From Pseudomonas pergaminensis (GTDB lineage: Bacteria > Pseudomonadota > Gammaproteobacteria > Pseudomonadales > Pseudomonadaceae): a stretch of DNA of 64,000 bases. A program made the translations under genes and the position numbers. How positions within the stretch are numbered: position 1 is the first letter of the stretch; each line of letters starts with the position of its first letter. This document shows, piece after piece, positions 54,857 through 63,325 of the stretch. Location: contig NZ_CP078013.2 in assembly GCF_024112395.2 (NCBI RefSeq), forward strand, positions 1,364,001 through 1,428,000. The letters are read 5' to 3'. The notes under the pieces are model-generated. The model was not told the DNA's origin, did no database searches, and saw only the letters and a program-made list of their open reading frames with translations.

Positions 54857-56007
54857 CAGGCGAGCAACTTGATCAGGGTCTGGTAGTAGATCTCGGTCAA
54901 TACATCGAGGTCGCTGGCCAGTATGCGCTCGTTGACCTGGTGGATCGTGGCGTTGACCGGGCCGAGTTCGACCACCTGGGTGCCCAGCGTGGCGATGAAG
55001 CGCCCATCCGAAGTGCCACCGCTGGTGGACGCCTTGGTCTCACGCCCGGTGATCGCCTTGATGCTCGCCGACACCGCATCCAGCAACGCGCCGGGTTCGG
55101 TGAGGAACGGCAGGCCTGACAGGGCCCAGTCCACGTGCCAGTCCAGGCCATGCTTGTCGAGGATCTCGGCAACCCGCTGTTGCAAGCCTTCAACGGTGGA
55201 TTCGGTGGAGAAGCGGAAGTTGAACACTGCCGTCAGGTCGCCCGGGATCACGTTGGTCGCGCCGGTGCCGGAGTTGAGGTTGGAGATCTGGAAGCTGGTC
55301 GGCGGGAAGAACGTGTTGCCGTCATCCCAATGCTCGGCGGCCAGTTCGGCCAAGGCCGGTGCGGCAAGATGGATCGGGTTCTTCGCCAGGTGCGGGTAGG
55401 CCACGTGACCCTGTACACCGCGTACGGTCAGGGTGGCGCCGAGGGAGCCGCGACGGCCGTTCTTGACCACATCGCCCACCAGCGTGGTGCTGGAAGGTTC
55501 GCCGACGATGCACCAGTCCAGGCGCTCCTTGCGTGCGGCCAGGCGTTCGATCACGGCCTTGGTGCCATGGTGCGCCGGGCCTTCTTCATCGCTGGTGATC
55601 AGGAAAGCGACCGAGCCCTTGTGGTCCGGGTAGTCGGCGACAAAACGCTCCGACGCCACCAGCATCGCGGCCAGGCTGCCTTTCATGTCTGCTGCGCCAC
55701 GCCCGCAAAGCATGCCGTTTTCATCGATCAACGCGTCGAACGGGTCGTTCTGCCAGGCTTGCACCGGGCCGGTCGGCACCACGTCGGTGTGGCCGGCAAA
55801 GCACAGCACCGGGCCGTCGTGCTTGCCGTGAGTGGCCCAGAAGTTGTCCACGTCTTCAATGCGCATTGGCTCAAGCGCAAAACCGGCGTCGCCCAGGCGC
55901 TGCATCATCAGCTTCTGGCAATCGGCGTCGACCGGCGTCACTGAGGGCCGACGGATCAGGTCGATGGCAAGTTGAAGGGTCGGCGAAAGGTCGGCGTGGG
56001 CCGTCAT
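54856..56007 (-). CDS. dapE: Succinyl-diaminopimelate desuccinylase
   Basis: A 383-aa zinc metallohydrolase of the M20 family. It makes LL-diaminopimelate in the lysine/peptidoglycan route, using the product of the pathway that DapD (also in this window) feeds. Metal-binding segments are [32 protein letters not shown] and the C-terminal His ([21 protein letters not shown]). The family start ([15 protein letters not shown]) and length fit. A REPIN lies upstream of it. Confidence 0.95.
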   Translation of the reverse strand: MTAHADLSPTLQLAIDLIRRPSVTPVDADCQKLMMQRLGDAGFALEPMRIEDVDNFWATHGKHDGPVLCFAGHTDVVPTGPVQAWQNDPFDALIDENGMLCGRGAADMKGSLAAMLVASERFVADYPDHKGSVAFLITSDEEGPAHHGTKAVIERLAARKERLDWCIVGEPSSTTLVGDVVKNGRRGSLGATLTVRGVQGHVAYPHLAKNPIHLAAPALAELAAEHWDDGNTFFPPTSFQISNLNSGTGATNVIPGDLTAVFNFRFSTESTVEGLQQRVAEILDKHGLDWHVDWALSGLPFLTEPGALLDAVSASIKAITGRETKASTSGGTSDGRFIATLGTQVVELGPVNATIHQVNERILASDLDVLTEIYYQTLIKLLA

Positions 56008-56080
56008 GGGGGAACTCCGGAAAGCGTGTAATGGGCGCAGGGCGAATGTGGAATACAGAACTTGAAATGGCGAAATTCTA

Positions 56081-56171
56081 ATGTGGGAGCGGGCTTGCTC
56101 GCGAATGCGGAGTGTCAGCTACGCATGTATTGGCGCAAACACCGCATTCGCGAGCAAGCCCGCTCCCACAT
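56081..56171. repeat. REPIN between dapE and ndvB
   Basis: Arms ATGTGGGAGCGGGCTTGCTC and the complement. It lies in the 258-base gap upstream of dapE and downstream of ndvB, next to the ndvB terminator. Confidence 0.9.
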
Positions 56172-56221
56172 AAGGCAATCGGCGCTTGCCTGATCCAACA
56201 AAACGGCCGTTATCTTATAGC

Positions 56222-56247
56222 AAAACGGCGGCCAGAGGCCGCCGTTT
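56222..56247 (-). terminator. Rho-independent terminator after ndvB
   Basis: Stem AAACGGCGGCC / GGCCGCCGTTT with an AGA loop; on the minus strand it runs into TTTTGCTATAAG. It starts 19 bases beyond the ndvB stop. Confidence 0.8.
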
Positions 56248-56265
56248 AGTGCATTGCGCAAGTTT

Positions 56266-58857
56266 TTACTCAACCGTCGCCGGCTCGGCCTTCGGCGCCG
56301 GTTTCGGCAGCGACGACAGGAACGCCATGACCAGCGCCGCCACATACGGCAGCGACTGCACCAGCAGCATCACCACCCAGAAGCGGATGTCATTGCTCGG
56401 CAAGCCCTGCACCAGGTAGATCCCCAGTGCCGCGCCCCACAGCAGCAACATGATGAACATTTCTTCGCGGGCTTCGGAAATCGCTACCCAGAAGCCGTGG
56501 TTATCCGCGTTTTTCGGTGTACGAAAGAACGGAATACTGGTGGTGAAGAAGCCATACAGCACCGCCTTGGCGATGGTGTGGGACAACGCCAGACCCGCCA
56601 AGGCTGCGCAGAACGCGTCCTTGAGGTTCACACCCACCGCACGGCGGTAGAGGAAGATGATCTTGCCCACCTTGAACACGAACAGCGCCAACGGCGGGAT
56701 CGCGAAAATCAGCAACGGCGGGTCGACCCGCGTCGGCACGATGATCATCGCCGCCGACCACAACAGGGCGCCCACGGTGAAGAAGATGTTCATGCCATCC
56801 GCCACCCACGGCAGCCAGCCTGCGAGGAAGTGGTAGCGCTGGCCACGGGTCAGCTCGGTGTCCTTGCCGCGCAGCAGGCTGGCGGTGTGGCGCTTGATGA
56901 TCTGGATCGCCCCGTAGGCCCAGCGGAAACGCTGTTTCTTGAAGTCGATAAAGGTGTCCGGCATCAGGCCCTTGCCGTAGCTGTCGTGGTAATACGCCGC
57001 CGACAGACCTTTCTCGAACACACGTAGGCCCAGTTCGGCGTCTTCGCAGATGCACCAGTCGGCCCAGCCCAGTTCTTCAAGCACCGAGCGACGGGTCATG
57101 GTCATGGTGCCGTGCTGGATGATCGCGTCACGGTCGTTGCGGGTGACCATGCCGATATGGAAGAAGCCCTTGTATTCCGCATAGCAGAGCTTCTTGAAGG
57201 TGCTTTCGTTCTGGTCGCGGTAATCCTGCGGCGACTGCACCACGGCGATTTTCGGGTCGGCGAAGTGCGGGACCATGTGCTTGAGCCAGTTCGGTGATAC
57301 GCAGTAGTCGGAGTCGATCACGGCGATCACTTCGGCGTCCTTGGCGGTGTGCGGGATCAGGTAGTTCAGCGCACCCCCCTTGAAACCGGCCAGGGGCGCG
57401 ACATGGAAGAACTTGAAGCGCGGACCGAGGGTTTCGCAATAGTCGCGCACCGGTTCCCACACCGCCGGGTCCTTGGTGTTGTTGTCGATGATCAGGACTT
57501 CGTAGTCCGGGTAATCCAGGGCGGCCAGGGCGTCGAGGGTCTGTTTGACCATCTCCGGCGGCTCGTTGTAGCACGGCACGTGGATCGACACTTTTGGGCG
57601 GTAGTCCGAATCCCCCTCGACCGGCAGGAATTCACGCCGACGCTTGTGGGTCCACACCGCTTCCGCCAGTTCGTGGGCTTCGGTCAGCAACACGATAAAA
57701 ACGCCCAGGGCGCCGAGGGCCAGCAGGATACCGACGGTTACGCTGAACCAGGTGCTGTATTGCTGGCTGTAGTCGTAGCCGATCCACACCAGCACCGAAC
57801 CGCAGAGGAACGCGATAAAGGTCAGGAAGGTACGACCACGCTGGCGCAGGGCCGAGCCGTCGATCATCAACAGCGTCAGGGACAGCAATGCGAGCACCAC
57901 CGAACCGATGGCCAGCACGCGCCACTGTGGAATTGCCACCACCGGCCCGTCAAAGTTGAATTTCTGCTGGCGTGCGGCGTTGTACACGCCCCAGTACGCG
58001 CCGGCCGAGCCTTCGTCGCTGACTTTCCACGGCTGATCGAACGCCTCGATCACGAAGTAGTTGAAGCCTTGGCGATTCAGTTTGTTCACCAGAGTGCGCA
58101 AGTAGATCGCCTGGTCGGCAGGGGACGTTTCATTGCCACCGCGCATGCGCCCGTTGCTAGGCCAGCCAACCTCCGACAGCAGCAGCGGCTTTTTCGGGAA
58201 CATTTTCTTCAGGTCGCGGGCGCGGTCGAGGACGTACTGGCCGGCCTTGTCCATGGGAATGTATTCCCAGAACGGCAGGATGTGCGCGGCGATCAGGTCG
58301 ACGTGCTTGGCCAGTTGCGGGTTCTTTTCCCAGATGTGCCACTGCTCGGACGTAGTCACCGGCACTTTCACAGCAGCGCGCACCCGGTCGAGCAGCACAA
58401 TCAGGGCTTCTGGGGTGATTTCTTCACGGAACAGGGCTTCGTTGCCGACCACCACCCGCACCACACTGCGCGAGCTGTTGGCAATTTCAATGGCGCGCTG
58501 GATTTCCCGCTCGTTGCGCTCAAGATCCGGGCTGATCCAGATCCCGAGGGTCACGCGCAGGCCGAATTCTTCGGCCAACTTGGGGATGTCACCCAGGGTG
58601 CCATCGACCGAGTAAGTACGGATGTTGTCCGTCAGCTTGCTCATGATCTCGAGGTCGCGACGCATCTGGTCGTCGGTCGGGTACTGACCTTTCTGTGGGT
58701 ACTGGCCTTGCTGGAACGGCGAGTAGGAAAAACCGGAGATCTGTTCAGGCCAGTTGGGAGTGGTGACGGGGCGGTTGATCAGCGCCCAGAAACCGGTGAA
58801 CAGCGCGGCGATTGCCAGCACGATCACCAGGTTGAGTCCAAATTTACGCGATGCCAT
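56266..58857 (-). CDS. ndvB: NdvB-type cyclic beta-glucan synthase (GH17-GT2 fusion)
   Basis: An 863-aa inner-membrane protein. Residues 1-30 are a membrane anchor. About residues 40-330 are a GH17-like transglycosylase domain with VVVGNEALFREE and LLLSEVGWPSNG (acid/base and nucleophile Glu). After two to three membrane helices comes a GT2 glucosyltransferase domain (VSIHVPCYNEPPEMV, VIDSDYCV, GWADWCICEDAELG, QRFRWAYG), then about five helices. It is the P. aeruginosa NdvB layout, where it makes cyclic beta-1,3-glucans that contribute to biofilm antibiotic tolerance. The start at 58857 is preferred to longer options, though its ribosome site is weak. Confidence 0.93.
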   Translation of the reverse strand: MASRKFGLNLVIVLAIAALFTGFWALINRPVTTPNWPEQISGFSYSPFQQGQYPQKGQYPTDDQMRRDLEIMSKLTDNIRTYSVDGTLGDIPKLAEEFGLRVTLGIWISPDLERNEREIQRAIEIANSSRSVVRVVVGNEALFREEITPEALIVLLDRVRAAVKVPVTTSEQWHIWEKNPQLAKHVDLIAAHILPFWEYIPMDKAGQYVLDRARDLKKMFPKKPLLLSEVGWPSNGRMRGGNETSPADQAIYLRTLVNKLNRQGFNYFVIEAFDQPWKVSDEGSAGAYWGVYNAARQQKFNFDGPVVAIPQWRVLAIGSVVLALLSLTLLMIDGSALRQRGRTFLTFIAFLCGSVLVWIGYDYSQQYSTWFSVTVGILLALGALGVFIVLLTEAHELAEAVWTHKRRREFLPVEGDSDYRPKVSIHVPCYNEPPEMVKQTLDALAALDYPDYEVLIIDNNTKDPAVWEPVRDYCETLGPRFKFFHVAPLAGFKGGALNYLIPHTAKDAEVIAVIDSDYCVSPNWLKHMVPHFADPKIAVVQSPQDYRDQNESTFKKLCYAEYKGFFHIGMVTRNDRDAIIQHGTMTMTRRSVLEELGWADWCICEDAELGLRVFEKGLSAAYYHDSYGKGLMPDTFIDFKKQRFRWAYGAIQIIKRHTASLLRGKDTELTRGQRYHFLAGWLPWVADGMNIFFTVGALLWSAAMIIVPTRVDPPLLIFAIPPLALFVFKVGKIIFLYRRAVGVNLKDAFCAALAGLALSHTIAKAVLYGFFTTSIPFFRTPKNADNHGFWVAISEAREEMFIMLLLWGAALGIYLVQGLPSNDIRFWVVMLLVQSLPYVAALVMAFLSSLPKPAPKAEPATVE

Positions 58858-59043
58858 GGCTATTTCGGGTTCCAAAGGGTGTGGAACGAAGAGAGGTGTC
58901 GGCCTGCGCCGAACGGCGCGCATCCTACACCGGCCCTTCCCTGACCGTACAGCAAGCAGAGAAAAACCGGACATTAGTCCGCGAAAGACCATCTTAGTTC
59001 TTAACTTGTAGCTTGAAGCTTCGAACTTGTCGCTGCGTAGCAC

Positions 59044-59049
59044 TATAAT
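59044..59049 (+). promoter_or_regulatory. Likely -10 box of tcdA
   Basis: TATAAT perfect -10 hexamer, about 27 bases before the start codon. No good -35 element is seen at 17-bp spacing, so strength is uncertain. The sequence just upstream belongs to an AGCTTGAAGCTT-type repeat. Confidence 0.45.
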
Positions 59050-59075
59050 GCGCGCCGGTTTTTGGGGTAATGGTC

Positions 59076-59885
59076 ATGAGTACAGAAGATCCGCGGTTTG
59101 CAGGCGTCGCCCGCTTGTATGGCATTGAAGGCCTGGAACGCTTGAAAGCGGCCCATGTGGCGATCGTCGGCGTCGGCGGCGTAGGTTCGTGGGCAGCGGA
59201 AGCCATGGCCCGGTGCGGGGTGGGCGAGATCTCGCTGTTTGACCTGGACGACGTGTGCGTCAGCAACAGCAACCGCCAGTTGCACGCGCTGGACAGCACC
59301 GTGGGCAAGCCCAAGGTCGAAGTCATGGCCGAGCGCTTGCGTGGTATCAACCCGGATTGCACCGTGCATGCGGTGGCGGACTTCGTGACCCGCGACACCA
59401 TGGCCGAGTACATCACGCCCAACATCGACTGCGTGATTGACTGCATCGACGCGGTGAATGCCAAGGCCGCGCTGATTGCCTGGTGCAAGCGCCGCAAGAT
59501 CCAGATCATCACCACCGGCGGCGCTGGTGGGCAGATTGACCCGACGCTGATCCAAGTCTGCGACCTGAACCGCACCTTCAATGACCCGCTGGCCTCGAAA
59601 GTGCGCTCCACTTTGCGTCGCGACTACGGTTTCTCACGCACCGTGACCCGCCACTACAGCGTGCCGTGCGTGTTTTCCACCGAACAACTGCGCTATCCCA
59701 AGCCGGACGGCAGCATCTGTTTGCAGAAGAGTTTTGTCGGAGACGGCGTGAAGCTGGACTGCGCGGGCGGATTTGGCGCGGTGATGATGGTGACGGCCAC
59801 CTTTGGCATGGTCGCGGCGACCAAGGCGGTGGACAAAATTGTGGCCGGGGTGCGCAGGCCATCCGAGCGGGTCAAACCCGCCTAG
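59076..59885 (+). CDS. tcdA: tRNA threonylcarbamoyladenosine dehydratase TcdA (CsdL)
   Basis: A 269-aa E1-like ThiF/MoeB family enzyme. The nucleotide-binding motif VAIVGVGGVGSWAAEAMARCGVG is at residues 29-51 and the catalytic area includes NRQLHALDSTVGKPK. It cyclises t6A37 to ct6A with ATP, and uses sulfur from CsdA-CsdE in other hosts. csdE and csdA lie directly beyond, in opposite direction. GGGG at 59064 places the start at 59076; a start at 59070 is possible. The REPIN after it has 25 bases of space. Confidence 0.93.
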   Translation: MSTEDPRFAGVARLYGIEGLERLKAAHVAIVGVGGVGSWAAEAMARCGVGEISLFDLDDVCVSNSNRQLHALDSTVGKPKVEVMAERLRGINPDCTVHAVADFVTRDTMAEYITPNIDCVIDCIDAVNAKAALIAWCKRRKIQIITTGGAGGQIDPTLIQVCDLNRTFNDPLASKVRSTLRRDYGFSRTVTRHYSVPCVFSTEQLRYPKPDGSICLQKSFVGDGVKLDCAGGFGAVMMVTATFGMVAATKAVDKIVAGVRRPSERVKPA

Positions 59886-59909
59886 ATCTCACTGCTGAAC
59901 ATAGACCCA

Positions 59910-60002
59910 AATGTGGGAGCGGGCGTGCTCGCGAATGCGCTGGTTCAGTCAATCATGTATCTACTGACGCCGCGCTTTCGCGAGCAAGCCCGCTCCCACA
60001 TT
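59910..60002. repeat. REPIN between tcdA and csdE
   Basis: Arms ATGTGGGAGCGGGCGTGCTC and the complement (one change in the left arm). Its last bases overlap the stop codon of csdE, which reads outward from it. Confidence 0.9.
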
Positions 60003-60415
60003 TAGTTTTGTGCAAGGCTTAATGCCCGCATGCGCTGCAAGACCGCATTCAGGCCATTGCTGCGCGACGGTGACAGTTGGCGGGAAAGCCCCAACTGTGC
60101 AAACCAGTCGGGCACGTCAACCGCCTGCAACTCAGCCGTCGACAACCCATTGACCCGCGCCAGCAGTAACGCCACCAACCCTCGAATCATCCGCGCATCG
60201 CTGCTCGCAACAAACTGCCAGTGGCCATCCTCCAAACGCCCCACTAGCCACACCAGGCTTTCACAGCCCTGCACCAGGTTGGCGTCGACCTTGTCTTCAT
60301 CCGCCAATGGCGGCAGCCGCTCGCCCCATTGCATCAGCATCCGTGCGCGCTGCTCCCAACTGCCGACGGCCTGGAAGGCTTCAAGTGCGGCAACGGCCTC
60401 TATCGGCAAGCTCAT
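60002..60415 (-). CDS. csdE: SufE-family sulfur acceptor CsdE
   Basis: A 137-aa SufE/CsdE-like protein. The sulfur-accepting Cys is in VQGCESLVWLVG near residue 51. It takes sulfur from the cysteine desulfurase CsdA encoded just upstream; the two genes overlap by 4 bases. With tcdA next door this forms the csdA-csdE-csdL set. The stop codon lies at the REPIN edge. Confidence 0.9.
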   Translation of the reverse strand: MSLPIEAVAALEAFQAVGSWEQRARMLMQWGERLPPLADEDKVDANLVQGCESLVWLVGRLEDGHWQFVASSDARMIRGLVALLLARVNGLSTAELQAVDVPDWFAQLGLSRQLSPSRSNGLNAVLQRMRALSLAQN

Positions 60416-61617
60416 CGCAGCATATCCAGGGATTGGTCCAGCGCTTCGAAGAAGCGTTCCAGGTCATCGGAATCGTTATACAACGCCAGGGACACGCGAA
60501 TGGCTCCCGACAGGTGCATCGCCTTGAGCAGGGGCATCGCGCAGTGATGGCCGGCGCGCACGGCAATACCTTGCTCGGTGAGCAAGTGCGCAAGGTCAGC
60601 GTTATGCACGCCCTCTACGACAAAACTCACCAGCGCGACCTGCGGTGAACCGAGTATGCGCACGCCATTGCGCGCGTTGAGCCCGCGCAACAAGTAATCA
60701 TGCAGCGCCGCTTCGTGGGCAACGACGGCCTGCTGGTCCAGCGAACTCAGGTAATCCAGGCTGGCGCCCAGGCCAATCACGCTGGCAATCGGCGGTGTAC
60801 CGGCCTCGAAACCCAGCGGCGCCGGGCGAAAGCTGGCGCTGTGGTAGTCCGCCTGTTGCACCATCTCGCCGCCAAACTGCCAGTGACGCAGGTGATGCAG
60901 GGCTTCATCGCGGCCGAACAGCACCCCGACGCCGTCCGGGCCATAGAGTTTATGGCTGGAAAACACATAGAAATCGCAGCCCAGCGCCTGCACATCGTGA
61001 CGGCCGTGGACGATGCCTTGGGCGCCATCGACTACGGTCAAGGCGCCGTGTGGCCGGGCAAGCGCCAACAAGGCCTCCAGCGGCTGCCAGGCGCCGAGCA
61101 CGTTGGACAGCTGGCTCACCGCCAGCAGACGCGTGCGTGGGCCGATCAGCTCGGCTGCGGCGGGCAGGTCGATCACGCCGTCATCGTCCAGCGGCAACAC
61201 CACCAGCGTGGCGGCGCGACGTTTGGCCAGTTGCTGCCAAGGCAGCAGGTTGGCGTGGTGTTCCAGGGCGCTGATGACAATCTCATCGCCCGCATTGAAT
61301 AAGTGCTCAAGGCCATAGGCCAGGAGGTTCAGCGCAGAAGTAGCGCCGTGAGTGAACACGATCTGCCCACTGTCGCCTGCGTTCAACCACTGCGCGACTT
61401 TGCTGCGACTGTCTTCGAACGCCTGGGTCGCATGGGCACCTGGCAAATGCTGGGCACGGTGCACATTGGCTGCGCCGTTGGCGTAGTAATGGCTGATGGC
61501 ATCCAACAGGGCCTGGGGTTTTTGCGTGGTGGCGGCGTTGTCCAGGTAGGTCTGGTCTTGCCGTTGCAGGGTGGCGATGGCCGGGAAATCGGCGCGCCAG
61601 GGGGAGGGCACTAGCAT
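60412..61617 (-). CDS. csdA: Cysteine desulfurase CsdA
   Basis: A 401-aa PLP enzyme of the SufS/CsdA group. The PLP-binding Lys is in FSSHKLYGPDGVGVL (about residue 225), and the active-site Cys in RAGHHCAMPLL (about residue 362). It removes sulfur from cysteine for transfer to CsdE. ATG at 61617 is used; a TTG nine bases earlier in frame is an alternative and neither has a clear ribosome site. It follows dapD on the same strand after 64 bases. Confidence 0.92.
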   Translation of the reverse strand: MLVPSPWRADFPAIATLQRQDQTYLDNAATTQKPQALLDAISHYYANGAANVHRAQHLPGAHATQAFEDSRSKVAQWLNAGDSGQIVFTHGATSALNLLAYGLEHLFNAGDEIVISALEHHANLLPWQQLAKRRAATLVVLPLDDDGVIDLPAAAELIGPRTRLLAVSQLSNVLGAWQPLEALLALARPHGALTVVDGAQGIVHGRHDVQALGCDFYVFSSHKLYGPDGVGVLFGRDEALHHLRHWQFGGEMVQQADYHSASFRPAPLGFEAGTPPIASVIGLGASLDYLSSLDQQAVVAHEAALHDYLLRGLNARNGVRILGSPQVALVSFVVEGVHNADLAHLLTEQGIAVRAGHHCAMPLLKAMHLSGAIRVSLALYNDSDDLERFFEALDQSLDMLR

Positions 61618-61681
61618 GGTGTTCAAGACTCGTATAAGCGAGCCCCAGGGTAGGGGCCCGCTAGTGGCATCGAGTGGCTGC

Positions 61682-62716
61682 TTAGTTGTGAGCGTGCAGC
61701 GCTTCGTTCAGTTCGATGGCCGATTTGTGGGTTTTGCACTCCACGGCACCGGTCTCGGAGTTGCGGCGGAACAGCAGGTCCGGCTGGCCAGCCAGTTCAC
61801 GGGCCTTGACCACTTTGACCAGTTGGTTTTGCTCGTCCAGCAGTGCGACCTTGGTGCCAGCGGTGACATACAGGCCCGATTCGACGGTGTTGCGGTCGCC
61901 CAGCGGGATACCGATACCGGCGTTGGCGCCGATCAGGCAGCCTTCGCCGACCTTGATCACGATGTTGCCGCCGCCCGACAGGGTGCCCATGGTAGAGCAA
62001 CCGCCGCCCAGGTCCGAACCCTTGCCGACGAAGACGCCAGCCGATACACGGCCTTCGATCATGCCCGGGCCTTCGGTACCGGCGTTGAAGTTGACGAAAC
62101 CTTCGTGCATCACGGTAGTGCCTTCGCCCACATAGGCACCCAGGCGGATACGCGCGGCGTCAGCAATACGTACGCCGCTCGGCACGACGTAGTCGGTCAT
62201 TTTCGGGAACTTGTCCACCGAGAACACTTCCAGCAACTCGCCACGCAGGCGCGCTTCGAGCTGGCGCTCGGCCAGTTCGTTGATGTCGATCGCGCCCTGG
62301 CTGGTCCAGGCTACGTTCGGCAGCTGCGGGAACACACCGGCCAGGCTCAGGCCGTGTGGCTTGACCAGGCGATGGGACAGCAGGTGCAGCTTGAGGTAGG
62401 CCTCGGGGGTGGAGGTCAGCGCGGCGTCTTCGGCCAACAGGGTGGCGACCAGCGGGGTGTGGCTTTCAGCCAGGCGGCTCAGCAGCGCGGCTTGGGCGGC
62501 GTCGACACCTTTGAGCGCGTCAGCCAGTTGCAGGGCCTGGGTGACGGTGAACGTGATTGCCTGGTTGCCTTCGGTGTAACCGAGGATCGGCGTGATGGCG
62601 GCGACAATTTCAGCCGATGGGTTAAGCAACGGTTGTGCGTAAAACACTTCCAGCCAAGCACCTTGGCGGTTCTGAGTGCCGACGCCGAAGCCCAGGCTGA
62701 ACAGGGAATTGGACAT
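61682..62716 (-). CDS. dapD: Tetrahydrodipicolinate N-succinyltransferase
   Basis: A 344-aa enzyme that succinylates tetrahydrodipicolinate in lysine and diaminopimelate synthesis. It is the longer, pseudomonad-type DapD with an N-terminal domain, followed by a left-handed beta-helix made of hexapeptide repeats (RIADAARIRLGAYVGEGTTVMHEGFVNFNAGT... GSDLGGGCSTMGTLSGGGNIVIKVGEGCLIGANAGIGIPLGDR). The product is later processed by DapE, encoded about 6 kb away. It is 33 bases downstream of the Spx-like gene. Confidence 0.95.
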   Translation of the reverse strand: MSNSLFSLGFGVGTQNRQGAWLEVFYAQPLLNPSAEIVAAITPILGYTEGNQAITFTVTQALQLADALKGVDAAQAALLSRLAESHTPLVATLLAEDAALTSTPEAYLKLHLLSHRLVKPHGLSLAGVFPQLPNVAWTSQGAIDINELAERQLEARLRGELLEVFSVDKFPKMTDYVVPSGVRIADAARIRLGAYVGEGTTVMHEGFVNFNAGTEGPGMIEGRVSAGVFVGKGSDLGGGCSTMGTLSGGGNIVIKVGEGCLIGANAGIGIPLGDRNTVESGLYVTAGTKVALLDEQNQLVKVVKARELAGQPDLLFRRNSETGAVECKTHKSAIELNEALHAHN

Positions 62717-62749
62717 GCTGTTACCTCTACAAAAATGGAAAGGGCTGGC

Positions 62750-63112
62750 CTACTTGAGGGCCGCCGAATAACTATCTGGCTTGAAGCCAATCAGGGTTCT
62801 GTCACCGAGATCGAGCACTGGGCGCTTGATCATCGAAGGTTGTGCGAGCATCAATTCAATGGCTTTCGACTGATCGAGATCGGCTTTGCGTTCGTCTTCG
62901 AGTTTGCGAAAGGTGGTGCCCGCACGGTTCAAAACCACCTGCCAACCGTGCTCGTTGCACCATTGGGTCAAGTGTTCGCGGTCGATACCGGCCGTTTTGT
63001 AGTCGTGGAACTCATAGCTGACGCCGTGCTCATCGAGCCAGGTGCGCGCCTTTTTCATGGTGTCGCAGGCTTTGATGCCGAAAAGGTGCAACGTTTTGCT
63101 TGAAGCGGTCAA
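62750..63112 (-). CDS. Spx/ArsC-family reductase (YffB-like)
   Basis: A 120-aa thioredoxin-fold protein of the ArsC/Spx/YffB family. It begins LHLFGIKACDTMKKARTWLDEHG, with a single Cys in the active loop, and shares the KADLDQSKAIELMLAQPSMIKRPVLDLGDRTLIGF segment. E. coli YffB is thought to be a GSH-dependent thiol reductase; true arsenate reduction is uncertain. It precedes dapD on the same strand. Confidence 0.88.
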   Translation of the reverse strand: MTASSKTLHLFGIKACDTMKKARTWLDEHGVSYEFHDYKTAGIDREHLTQWCNEHGWQVVLNRAGTTFRKLEDERKADLDQSKAIELMLAQPSMIKRPVLDLGDRTLIGFKPDSYSAALK

Positions 63113-63325
63113 GGAATTGCCCCCCTTTGGACCAAGTGAAAATTAAAGGTCATGGATTATGCCACGACCAGCGGGCCGGTGCCCCTCGTCATGCTGGCGT
63201 GCGACTTATGTGCCAATGCCCGCAGGCAGCATGGGCGGTAACATAGCTGGGTAATATGGCACTTCAACGGTGAGTTGTTGCCTGATGTGTGTCGTTGCAA
63301 GTCGATTGCCCGGGAACCCCGCTTT

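Noticed and set aside
56266..59043. 925-residue version of NdvB starting 186 bases upstream of the chosen start
   Set aside because: The extra residues are a polar, Arg-rich stretch unlike the membrane start of the family, and the upstream sequence contains repeat-like DNA.
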